Shown here piece after piece: positions 1 to 10,999 of a DNA stretch of 64,000 nucleotides; the first letter of the stretch is position 1, and every line of letters begins with the position of its first letter. This DNA is from Scortum barcoo (Eukaryota; Chordata; Actinopteri; Centrarchiformes; Terapontidae). The notes under the pieces are model-generated. The model saw only the letters and a program-made list of their open reading frames with translations. It had not been told where the DNA came from and made no database searches. A program made the translations under genes and the position numbers. The stretch is from contig CM041546.1 in NCBI GenBank assembly GCA_023238725.1, forward strand, positions 21,088,085 through 21,152,084, given 5' to 3'.

Positions 1-2930
1 TGGCGGACTCTGAAATCACCCATCCTCCTCTACATGTGTAGCTACAGTCCCTCAGGTAGCCCCAGCTTTAAATATGGGCAAATAATGGCGGAGTGAGTGA
101 TGCTGCCTGTGTCCTTGACTGGGATCCTCTGTGTGCTATATCCACATCTCACTGTCTCTGAGCCCCACGGGACGCATAAAACACCCCCGTAGAAAAACTC
201 CCAAGGCTTGTTGGTGGCATCCGGTGGATGGATGCAGGGATGCAGGGAAGGCAATGAGGTCTTTGTGTGTGTTTATGCAAGTGCAGAAAGAGGAAGGGGG
301 GGGGGGAGGTGTTACGCTGCTGTGTGTTTAATGAGAGGGGCACTATGTCCACTTTAATGTGTTTGCATTTCAGATGTGGTGCAGCAAAGTTATTAAAACG
401 TTATACGGCATATCGCATCTCTTTTATGTCTTACTGTTTGTTTGCCTGTGTCTTGCATGGCTCTTGTAGCTTGATGTCGGGTTCAGCAGCGGAAGAGGTT
501 AGGACAATACTTCGTGGCTGCCACTAAAATCTCCTCATCAGCACAGTTGCCACCCAGTTGTGCTGATGCTCCTGGCAGGGGCAGATGGGGGTACATTTTT
601 GTAGGATGTTAAAGTGTGGGGGGGCGGGGGGGTTGCTTTCTTTCCAGTCCGGTATCCACAAGTGTCAGGCCTGCAGGCGAGAGGAGCAGACATGTGGCCG
701 GAAAAGTAGAAGGACCCCATTGTCAGCCAACGCCGTCTTTGCCTTCCCCAACAATGAGCCGCGTTAACCCCCCGCGCCACCAAGCCCCTCCAGACCGAGG
801 CATAGGTCTGAACCCCTGCAGCCGGCCGTGAAAATGCTGACACGTCGATTACCCCGCAGGAAAAAACACGTTGAGCGTGATGAGGAGGAGCGCGCCATAT
901 AAAGAGGAAGCATTTATTCATTTATTCTGTTTATTCAGCAAAACAAACAGAGGTCAGGATTATGCCGCAACACTGATAGCTCTGTGTCTATTACAGTTAA
1001 ATTTCAAATTAGGGGGTTCACTCTGCCCACTTTTATGGTCACTTCAAAGCCTGCCTGCTGCCTTCCAAGCCCCCCAGTAAAATCTGATTACTTAGACTTT
1101 TACAGGCTACATAAGCTTCAAGTAGAGCCAAAGAACTAATTTGTTGTTTTGAGTCCAGTTTGGAGCTCAAAGAAACGCTCGCCGGTGCTCTCAGCTTGTG
1201 GTCTATTTATCGGACATTAGATGGCGCCATTCGACTTGCTAGAAACCCGCAGCCCCGGACTTGATTTGCAATATGTGACTGCCTGGTGTGTGGTACATGT
1301 GGATCTCTTGCATGAATGAAACGCAATTTAAAATCCTGTTTGTTCTGTTTAAAGGTTTGTTGAAATCTCTGACTCTTTTAACATTTATCTCAATTGATAT
1401 TTGTCATTTCAAAATAAAATGCGGCTGGAACGTTCAACGTGTAATTGTGCAGATTAGTGGCGATGTCAGAAGTGGTGGAAGACGGATAATGAAGAGAAAC
1501 TTTGTCGCCGGTTTATTTCAGATTCCAAGCAAATTGTACAATTAATTAAATGCGTAGGACCCTGTGAAGGGAGACGGCTCATTTAAGCGTACTTTAGTGT
1601 CCGACGCTCGCCAAAGTCGTACTTTCAAAAAGTACTAAATTTGTTAACAAAATATATAATTTCCCCTGTATCTTTGGCGCGATGGTAGACTACCACAGTG
1701 GATGTTAGTGTGGTTGTAAATGAGCGGAGTTGGAGGTTGGGCTTGTGGCAGGGCAGACGTAGCGTTCAGGGGGGTGTCCCTGCCGGTGCTGCTTTAACTA
1801 GGACAAGCCTCTCTATACCGGTGGACCTTAGGGGCCGATCAGCAGGTCTCAGGAGAGGCTCCCCGCACCGCCGTCTAACCAGGCCTGTCACGAGGGAGCC
1901 GATGCTGGGCTGGCTGGCTGGGTGTGGGGCTGCCGTGATGGTGGTGGAGGTGGGTGGGTGGCAGGCGGGCGAGCGGGTTGGGTGGGGGCTGACATGCCAA
2001 GAGGGCAATTACAGCAAGGACAAAGACTACACAATGATAAGTCCCCACAGCACCCTAATGAAGAGAGCAGGTTAGCCTGTTAAGAGGACCGGGGAAATGA
2101 GCACGGTCTCAGTGCGTGTTTGTTTGTGTGCGAGTGTGTTTGTGTGTGTTTAACCTACCCGAGGAGGATACATTTTCTGAGGTCATGTTGCTACCACGCT
2201 CGCTAACCTCACTGACTGATGCCTTCCCAAGCTGGTGTTTTCCGCTCACAGAGCAAAAGCAAACAACGACATGAAACTGGAAACCAGCGCATCTTTAGGG
2301 AATTGTTTTCCTGTGGCTGTGTATAGTGAGAAAGAAAGTCCCAATGCAAGCTATTAATGAAATGAAATCTTTAAAATATCATGCCTTCGGTGGGTAATTG
2401 TTGCACATTAGCGGATCTACAATTTGTTTTTATCACACCACTTAATGATTTTTTTAATAATATCCCACTTAAAAATTCAGTGCATTATATCCCGCGTTTT
2501 CCACGTGAAATAAATTGATGAGTCTGTAGGTCAGCAGCAGTTGCAGATTATTATTCTGGATGAGAAAATAAGTTTTTTTTTTTTTAAAAAAAAGGAAGCA
2601 TAAAACAGAAAATGAAAAAGGGAAAAGGAATCATTCGCAGAGAGGGATTAGCAGCTTTCCTCTTTTGGTCACTTTTTGCATACCCAGCCTGGATGTGATT
2701 ATAGCCAGATCATGTTATCAGGCAACAGATCCCAGATGCACCAACACTCTTTTTTTTCTTCTTCTCTTCTTCTTTCTTTTCTTTTAACCTTTTTTGCTTT
2801 ACTCTTTTATTTTTTTTTGGACGGCAGAGAGAGATGGTGTGTACCTGATACTGCTGTGTTGGCACACCCGTCTGGGATCTGATAAGAGAGCCTCTGGAGC
2901 GGTGCTTATTCAAATCAGTGCATGTTCACA
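1..2930. other. Intronic stretch without recognised genes
   Basis: Mixed unique sequence. A G-rich run (about 15 G) lies near 297-308 and a T10/A8 junction near 2572-2595. Pyrimidine-rich DNA spans 2748-2818. GC-rich sequence at 1690-2000 includes an imperfect GGCTGGCTGGCTGGGTG patch around 1910-1925. ORFs here (up to 127 codons) have compositionally biased translations and no domain. I see no promoter, RNA gene or mobile element that I can support. Confidence 0.5.
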
Positions 2931-3100
2931 GTGAATAGGAGCAGGTAAAGGCAATAAGATACAATGCGATAACCTTTCTGGAGAGGGAGAGAGAATAGTT
3001 TTACACTCTGTTTCACAGCTCGGCTACATTAGATGAGGGATTTTCAGCAGAGCCTAATTGATTTGCTTTAGCCTGATTTTAACTACAAAACAAAAACCTT
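2931..3100. promoter_or_regulatory. Candidate conserved noncoding (enhancer-like) block
   Basis: This is non-repetitive complex sequence with GATA words (AAGATAC, GCGATAACC), a CCTAATTGATTTGC homeodomain-type word near 3053-3066 and balanced composition, set between low-complexity tracts. It reads like a vertebrate developmental enhancer, but no conservation data are available. Function is inferred only. Confidence 0.22.
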
Positions 3101-3636
3101 TCTTTCACTTGTGCGACTCAGAACGGATGTTAAAGGAGTTTATACAGTTTTGCGCTGCATTACACTGATTTTATCATTAGGCTTTTTTATTTGCTTTGTA
3201 AATTGATCAGCTTTCAACCTCCTCATTGACCGTGTTCGACTGCTGTTTTGGAGCTACTCGTAAGTGTGTGTTTGTGGACTGGTCTCTGGTATGATTGTGT
3301 GTGTGTAAATGTGGATGTGCGGTTCCATGTTTATATTAAATACATATTCAAATGTCACATAATAAATTTAGTTTTTAACATTCACCCTCTGTAATCTCTT
3401 TTAGACCGACTCTGGGATAAAAGCAAAAGTGTGGGTGCTTCTTGTAAGCGTGCGTGGAAGTGCCTTTGCGTGTGTGTGTCTGTGTGTGTCTGTGTACATG
3501 TCACAAACATAAACATCACATTAAATCAATTTAATTTAATAACACTGATCCGCAGTGATCAGTTTTAGAGCCACTGTGCAGACATCTGAAGTGAGGCTTA
3601 AAGCTTATTTGCGGAGTAGAGGGTGGTGTGCCAGGA

Positions 3637-3690
3637 GTCTCAAGGGGTGTGTGTGTGTGTTGTGTGGGGGTGGGGGTGGGGGTGGGGTTG
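3637..3690. repeat. TG run followed by GGGGGT minisatellite-like tract
   Basis: GTGTGTGTGTGTTGTGT is followed by repeated GGGGGT/GGGTGG units on the + strand, including several G-triplets that could form a G-quadruplex. Confidence 0.7.
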
Positions 3691-4140
3691 CAACATATAT
3701 GTTACATGCACTCAGTGCAAGACTCAGCGGTGATAGTGAAACATTGGGGTGAAATGCATCCTCCAAGGGCCTCTGTGTTAATGTGTTTGGCTTGTACTGA
3801 ACCCAGCCTCTCTACATGTCTGCATTTAAAACTACAGCGTTGTAAAGCCGTCGCCCACACTGAGTGTATTTTGATGATACAAATTATCAGGAAAGTTGAA
3901 AAAAAAAAAATTACAGCAACAACAGTAATTACTGGGCCCAATAATTATGATGCTGCTGTAATATACAAATAATAATTTTATTATTAATTTACCACTTAAG
4001 TTTTTAAGTACAATTTAGGAAATTATTATTTATGTTTACCACGTTAATTTCAGCTGTTGTAATTGGCCATTCAAATTAATAGGAGGGAGTGTGTTTGATT
4101 TTCATGTTCGTCTTTTGAAAAAAATATTGTTTTTTTTCTT

Positions 4141-4182
<42 letters not shown>

Positions 4183-4183
4183 G
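4141..4183. repeat. Compound (TG)n(AG)n microsatellite
   Basis: About 9 TG units run directly into about 12 AG units. It is followed by imperfect purine-rich sequence to about 4200. Confidence 0.95.
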
Positions 4184-5220
4184 GACAGAGAGAGAAAAAG
4201 GAAATGTGCAGACTCGTGCTTGTAAACAGTTTTTGATGCAGGTCTTGCAGTCAGATGATGAGGTGATGTGTGGTAACAAAAAATGTGCCAAAGAAAAATA
4301 CACAATTATATTTCTCACATATATGTTTTTTAACACATTTAGAGCTTTTTTTTATCATTATAACATCATCAATTTAAATGCTTTTTGTATTCTGTAAGAT
4401 TTTGTTGTTGCAGAAGTCTGACATGCAGTGTGATAATACTATAATTTCCAGTGTAGTAGGTTATTACTCATTACGGTCAGAGGTCTAATGTAAAGCCTCT
4501 GTTGCTAAATTAATCTCTCCTCTATTTTCATATTGACTCTCACAGTATGCAACCTACCAAGTGAACAAGATAATGAAACACCCCCTTTTCCCCTTTACAA
4601 CCAAACACCACTAATCTAATATATTAGTCACCCATGCTCGCGTATGGGTGAGCAATTATTCTAAAAAGTTTCCACGCCGTGCCGAGGTGACAAAGGGAAT
4701 ATGGGCAAGGAGTACAGCAGACACATTTGACGGCTGCTCTGTGATGCTGATATAGGCCAAACGGTGGTGGGAACCCGCCACTTTTAATCATGTGGAGGGT
4801 GACGGCTTTCATAAGAGCATGCGGCGACTCTGACAATTCTAATAAGGAGAGGTGGCAGAGAAAGTTTCTGTGTTAGGGGGAAGGTCTCCTTTGTTTTTTC
4901 TTTTTTTTTTTGTGCGTGTGTTTTTTCTTTTTTGTTTTTGGTTGAGTATAAGAGATGAATTTCACAATCTGAGACTGGATTTGTGGTGAAAGAATGTCAG
5001 CATTAATAAAGGGCTATGGGGACAAGGTCACACGGGTCCCTGTACAGCAGAGCACCCCGAGTCTGTTTGTGGCTTTTGAGATAGGCAAAACATGCTAAGA
5101 CGTCTCCCTGTGCATAAGGTAACCGACTGGAGTTTTGCCCGTCAATGTCTCATCGCGCAGTCTAATTTATGATTCCTCAGCCTTTTTTATTCAAAGACAA
5201 TCTCAGCTCTGGAAAAAAAG

Positions 5221-5460
5221 GAAGCGAAAAGGAATGATGCTTTGAGGATATAATTAAAGATATCGTTCAAAGAACAACTTTTTGCATATTTGAATTATTA
5301 CTGTCGTTAAAAACCACACAAAATATGGAAATATGATTGCCGGAAGCACATAAATCAATGATCAGCAAGGCCTCAGAGCCCAATAAATATGGGGAGTTAA
5401 ATACTTTAAAATGCAAATCACATCTTAAAATTTGCATATGGGTGAATTTAAAGGAAGTGT
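5221..5460. promoter_or_regulatory. Candidate enhancer block with an inverted pair of POU octamers
   Basis: ATGCAAAT at 5411-5418 and its exact reverse complement ATTTGCAT at 5430-5437 form a convergent pair separated by 11 bp. ATGCAAAT is the consensus octamer bound by POU-domain factors (Oct family). The surrounding 240 bp is complex and AT-rich with no simple repeats. It includes an AGATATCGTT word, a TGATCAGCAAGG word and CAATAAATATGG. This is typical of teleost conserved noncoding elements, but conservation was not tested. Confidence 0.35.
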
Positions 5461-6542
5461 GCCTCCTTAAGACCCTCTGAGGTAGAAACGGATGGAGCTG
5501 GAGGGGGTTCAGGGGGGTTTTTTACATTTTTTTTTTTCACGTTGTCATTGGTCAAGTTGTTGGATCGTTCTAAATGATAGCAGCTGAAGTGGGCTGACAG
5601 ACACGACTGCATCTCTTTTGTGGATCCAGAAAGTGCCTTAAGTGATCTGAATAATTAGGAGTTAATTATTCTTCATCCATCTAAATCAGAAAGGGACAGA
5701 TATGGGAATGGAATTTATAATTTTAGCCCGACGTCCTGTCTTGTTCTAATGTGGTAAACTAAAGTGACTGTGAATAATACCTACTGACCTTCGAGTAATT
5801 ACGCCTCGCCTGGCAATTTGCTTGCTGTTGCTAATTGAGGGTATTGATTCAGTGAGATTCATATTAAAAATACATATGTTTTATGGCTGGGATTTTTTTA
5901 CTTCTGGTTGTCTTTAATGTATTATTAATCCGTATTATTTTATTTATTTTTTTTTTTAACAATAATTAGCAGACAGGATGTGCTACACCAGAGGGTTGGA
6001 GGACTTTCTTTGTCCTACTCCTACCCACTCTTGCAGGTAGTGTATATTTTGCCAAACTTTCTGCTGAATCTAAATTAGTTTTCGTGTTGTATGAAGCTCT
6101 AAATCTAACAGCAGCTGTTTATGTGAAGTTCACTACCCAAACTAGAAGTAGTACAATTAAAACTACTACACTACATTGACAATTTTTTTCCTATCAAATC
6201 ACAATGATGACTGAAACAGCAAACAGTGATAAATTTACTGTAAATTGTTTTTTGTTTTTTTTTCCATGAGGCTTTCACACTGAAGCTATAATCTTACCAG
6301 TTTAGCATAAAACCCCCCATGTTGTTTTCCCCCCCTCAGACATTTAAAGACGCTCTGGCGGCACCACCGGATCAATGGACATGATGTCTCTTTGTGCATT
6401 AACACTCAGGTTAGAGTGTTAGGTTAAAAACCTGCCCAGCACCTCCCCAGGAAAAAAAAAGACAAGAGAGAGAGAAAAATCAATTTTCCCTGCGGAGTCA
6501 GAGGGGCGATCTGTTGGTTCTGAAGGCATCCCTTTACCAATA

Positions 6543-6566
6543 TGTGTGTGTGTGTGTGTGTGTGTG
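6543..6566. repeat. (TG)12 microsatellite
   Basis: Uninterrupted TG dinucleotide run on the + strand. A minus-strand ORF over it (CA-encoded Thr-His repeats) is an artefact. Confidence 0.95.
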
Positions 6567-7107
6567 AGTAGCACGTGGGGGTGGCCGTGTGACTGTCACT
6601 CGTGAGTGTTTGCATGTGTGAATGTCCTTCCTGTGAATGCCTTCCTGCCTGCAGGTATTGACCAGCGCAGAGGACGAGGTAGTTCGCTTCAAACGTGTCT
6701 CTCTTTTCCCTCTTTAGCCCGTAATATTTTAAGCCTTTTTTTCGACCAGCGGAGCTCCGGTGGCAGCTCACAGCCTCGTAATAACCCAGATAGGGATCAA
6801 TGGCGCTGGATTTAGGCACTTACCCCTGCTAAAACTGGTAAACTCATTTGTCTTTCCCCAAGCAGCGTTCTCTCCGTTGTTTAAGGAGACACTTAAAAGA
6901 ATCCCCTGAATTAAGATAATGTGACTGTTTGTGTGTGATCAGGCAGGCTCAGCGGAAAGGACAAGCAGCTTTAGCTCTTTTATTAGCTCTCTGTTTAAGG
7001 GGCCATACATGTTTTGACGGAGTCCAACTCTCTTTATTTTATTTCTGTCATGCCGATTAGTGTGCCAGGGAACACCCGCTCTGCCCCCACACCCCCTCCC
7101 CACTGGA

Positions 7108-7109
<2 letters not shown>

Positions 7110-7139
<30 letters not shown>

Positions 7140-7151
7140 GGAGAGAGAGAG
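7110..7151. repeat. (GT)n then (GA)n compound microsatellite
   Basis: About 13 GT units are followed, after GAAG, by a short GA run ending near 7151. Confidence 0.9.
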
Positions 7152-7984
7152 ACTGTGTTAAACATGCCAGCTCTAAATGAGATGGACCAAAGTGTGATGG
7201 CCCTGCTGCTCTCCGGGTTCAAGCCTACATGAACGCCTCAACACAAATTCTTGGTGAAGGACTCAATGGATGCCGTGAAATCATATTTGCTGTACAGCTA
7301 ATGGCATAGGACTGGTTCTGCTAGAATGTTCCTCAGAGCAAGAAAACACGTCACTTGGCCATAATGCACACTGACCCTTTACACTTAACCACGCACAGAC
7401 CGTACTGTATGGATGTTGCAGTGCCGTGCATGGACACTTAACAGAAGCGGCCATGTTTTCAGGAATTAAGACCAAATTTTATTTATTTATTTATTTTTTT
7501 TTTAGGGGATTTTTTTAATGATCCACATTTCTACCACCCCTTGGATTACTAAAACTAAACTTGCAGTTCAAGTCAAAAACATAAAAATCAACAAATCAAG
7601 GGAAACGCACAGTGTACACACCCACACAGCAGCACATGAGTCACTGTTTAGCAACACAGGGAAGAGAGCCCAGCTGAGTCTTAAGAGGTGCCGTTAAAGG
7701 TGCCTCGTCTGGGGGAAAGTAGGACGAAGTGTCAAGTTGAGTGTGGGGTGTGTGTGTGGGGGGATATATTGTTAAAAACAAAGGAAGGAAAGGAAGATGT
7801 GTTTTGATGAGTCAGAAAAGTGACTCCAGTGAGAAAGAGGGGAAAAAACAAAAAACAAAAAAAACTTCCAAACTTCAAACAAACCTCATATTCCTTTTAG
7901 CCCACCTCCCAACACGCGCACATTCACCCTCCTGGCGTCATATGGGCGTCTCTTTCTCTCTCTCTCTGTCTCCTTCCTTCTCCG

Positions 7985-8140
7985 TGTGAAACTACAAAGG
8001 GCCGTCCGTCCGAAGGAGCCGCTCTGCCGTGGGTGCCGCCGGGTGCTGCTGCTGGTGGTAATTAGGCGTCACAACACTTAGGCCGGGTGTCTCGCGCGGC
8101 GCTGAATTCCTCCTGACGTGACGGAGGGATGGAAGAGTTA
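7985..8140. promoter_or_regulatory. CpG-rich islet, possible regulatory element
   Basis: There are about 16 CpG dinucleotides in 155 bp, including CTCGCGCGGCGC at about 8090-8102, in a genome segment that is otherwise CpG-poor. It also has a GGTAATTAGG homeodomain word near 8056-8065 and a TGACGTGA CRE-like word at 8114-8121. There is no adjacent ORF with coding character and no TATA box. It could be a cryptic promoter, an enhancer or a hypomethylated islet. Confidence 0.3.
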
Positions 8141-10035
8141 TTCAGCTCTGCAGTTTCTTCTGCTCTGCTGGTCATCTGTCCTCTTCGGGGCCGATCAGCC
8201 TAAACAGCCCACACAACACTCACATTACACACACAAACGCACGCATTTGCACGCACGCATTACACACCACTGACCCCCTCTGCCAACCCTTCCAAGCACC
8301 CTGAGGCAGAAGAGAAAGGCAGTGTGTTAGAGAGAGAGATATCAAAGCCCTCGAGGTTAGGTTAGGAGAGGGTTGTTAGGCGGGGGGTGTAGTTAAAGGG
8401 ATGGTGTGTGTGTGTTTGTGTGTGTGCGGTTGGAGGTTCGGCGGGGCGGGGGTCTCAGTCAATACCCTGCATCTCTAACTGTACAGACAATATAGATCAA
8501 TATGAGGTGAAGGCACATATATTTTACTAATTACTGCAATAATTAAAAGGGTCTGTTGTGATTAAAATAAAATCAGTACATGGTCAATTTTTTGCTAAAT
8601 GGATTCAGACACAGTGGACTAATCCTGTTTCAGCCTTGTTGCTCCCTTGTCATAAAATCATTTGAGAAAACAACATTAGCGAGGTGAAGTTCTGTTTTTT
8701 TCCCCCCTCTCTTGATAGGTCAACCACACAGACTCTTGGGACAAGATGAGGGAATAACTTTCTCAGTTTATTGTTACTGCCACAGCTGATGGCGTGGAAA
8801 CACACCTCATCTGATTTGGCTACTAAAATCGAAAAGAATCCAAGACTCACCGGCTCTTACGATAAGTTAAAGACAGTACTTGTACAGGATTTCAATCGGC
8901 AGCGTTGCTCACGTTTCTTTGCTTATGTGTTTTGCATTTGCATTCAGTTGTCGATCCTCTATTAATAACACATACGTTAACAACAAAAGATTTGATTAAA
9001 TAATGAAGAAGGCAGGATTTGGGGTGGAGAGGGTGGGGGGTTGTGCAGGGTTGGGAGAAATATGCTGTGGCAGTAAATTCAGAGTTTGTGTGGCGTGCCG
9101 AGCATAACGCCAGGCTACATGAGGGAGAGACATGCTGCTTTCATGTCCCTAAGCCATGTTCACGTCCACTGAAGACTTCTGTTTTTACACAGGTAGGCAG
9201 TTTGGGGACTATCTCCGTGAGGAAGAAGGAGGGTAAAAAAAATAAAAAAAAAGGAAGACATGAGAGGAATCAAAGGATGTTCCCCCCTTTTAATAATGTA
9301 ACAAATATTCTAATTTCTAAAAATAAAACCTCCTCTTCATCCTTCCTGCTAATCTGAGCAGTAATTTATTCCAACCCAAGGCCATATTAGTATGCTAGCC
9401 AAGGGCAAAATGGTTACGACAAGACCAAGTTCCCTCAGAAAACTTAGACACATATAAAAAGAGAGTGAAAAGATCAGGCAGCAACTTGTAGACAAGTTAA
9501 GACCGGGTTGTAGATAATTGGCTATAGTGGATTGCAATTACTATAGAACTTAAAGCATAAAATTGTACCCTGATTTAGTTATTTTTTAAAATAATTCTAA
9601 GCAATAGCTACATATTATTATTTTTTTCTGCTTTTGGACAGGTAGTAATAATTAATGGACACATAAAATTAAGATTTTTGTTTTTTCATATTAAATTAAA
9701 AGAGAAGGGGCAAGGTAACAGTTTTAGTGCTAAAGTAAATGTAGCATAGAACAGTGCTTGGCTGTGCACACGCAAGCATTTTTTATTTCTGATTAATTGC
9801 ATCCGAACTGTGAGTTTCCATGTCTGTGTGTGTGTGCATGCGCGTGTCCACATGGATATATTGATGCCATTTTATGAAAAGCAATTGAGCAATGGGACTT
9901 TGTACCAACCATCAAACAGACACTTCATTATGGGAGCAGTGATAACAAATACATTGTGTAGGATAATGATGGCAGTGGTTCATATTGTTCATTATACGTC
10001 TGGGTGTCACAAGGCACTTGGAATTTATGTATATA

Positions 10036-10054
10036 TGTGTGTGTGTGTGTGTGT
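10036..10054. repeat. Short (GT)n microsatellite
   Basis: About nine GT units follow an ATATAT lead-in at 10029-10034. Confidence 0.9.
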
Positions 10055-10610
10055 CTTTGTTTTTGTCATTTTACAGCATCATGTTTCAGCAAATTAACGT
10101 CTGAACCATTGCGAAGAAAAATATACCATCATTTGCCATCGGTGACAAACAATATATTTTGGATAATGATTGCATCTATTGGCTTCATTTGTAAATGTGA
10201 GGTAATGAATTTCCTTTGTGAGCAATGAAAGCCAACAGAGATATTACATCCCTTTTGTTTGAATAGGCCTACTGGAGACATGATGGACTGTCATTTGGTG
10301 ATAAACTTTATCGGTAAAAAAAAAAAAATATTCCTTTTTATAGTAAGTGGCTGCTTTGTATGTAATGCATAAATATTCCTATAGATTCTAATGCTGTTCA
10401 AACACTGGCGATGTCCCATGCAGAAAGTAGGAGCTGTGTGATGTCGACTCTGATTGGTTGGAGGCCTTGCGTGTTGGCTGCCTGCGACTCGTGGGCCTGT
10501 CAAAGGTTTTGGGGCACTGGGCTGAGTCGATGCCTGCCACACACGTGTCATGCCTTCCCTCCCTGATGAGCCCTGCAGTTACGCAATCAACAGTATTATT
10601 GCTTGGAAAT

Positions 10611-10740
10611 GTATATATTTAATTTGTGAAACAATGACAGTTTTGCTTGATTTATGGCGCAAGGCAAGGTTTAATTAATTGAAAAATGCATATTACCCCG
10701 TGACTTAATTATTAGCTAATTAATCACTGGGTACTTGTTC
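10611..10740. promoter_or_regulatory. Candidate enhancer block dense in homeodomain (TAAT) sites
   Basis: TTTAATTAATTG near 10670-10681, ACTTAATTATTAGCTAATTAATC around 10703-10725 and an ATGCATATTA word near 10686-10695 put several TAAT/ATTA cores in about 60 bp of otherwise complex sequence. Such clusters are usual in homeobox- or LIM-HD-controlled vertebrate enhancers. Function is inferred from motif density only. Confidence 0.33.
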
Positions 10741-10999
10741 AGTGTTCCCCCTCCTTTTTTCCCCTCTTTTCAGGCATATTTCTGTGTGTGTCTGACACTT
10801 GAATTTCCTCCCAGGGTCATTTTTATGTGAGGTCATGCTTTTCTTCCTGAGTGGCTGTTGAGATGGAGAACATGCCGCGTAGAAAGCCTTTGGTAAAGCC
10901 GGGCAGCGCTCCGTTCATGTGAAAGCACACTGAAGTGAGAGAAAGCGTGACTTTTAAAGTCTTGACATCATATATTAGGAGTGTGAATGCAGCATTCAG

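Noticed and set aside
7208..7222. GGGTTCAAGCC, resembling a tRNA B box
   Set aside because: There is no matching A box upstream at the right distance and no acceptor-stem pairing.
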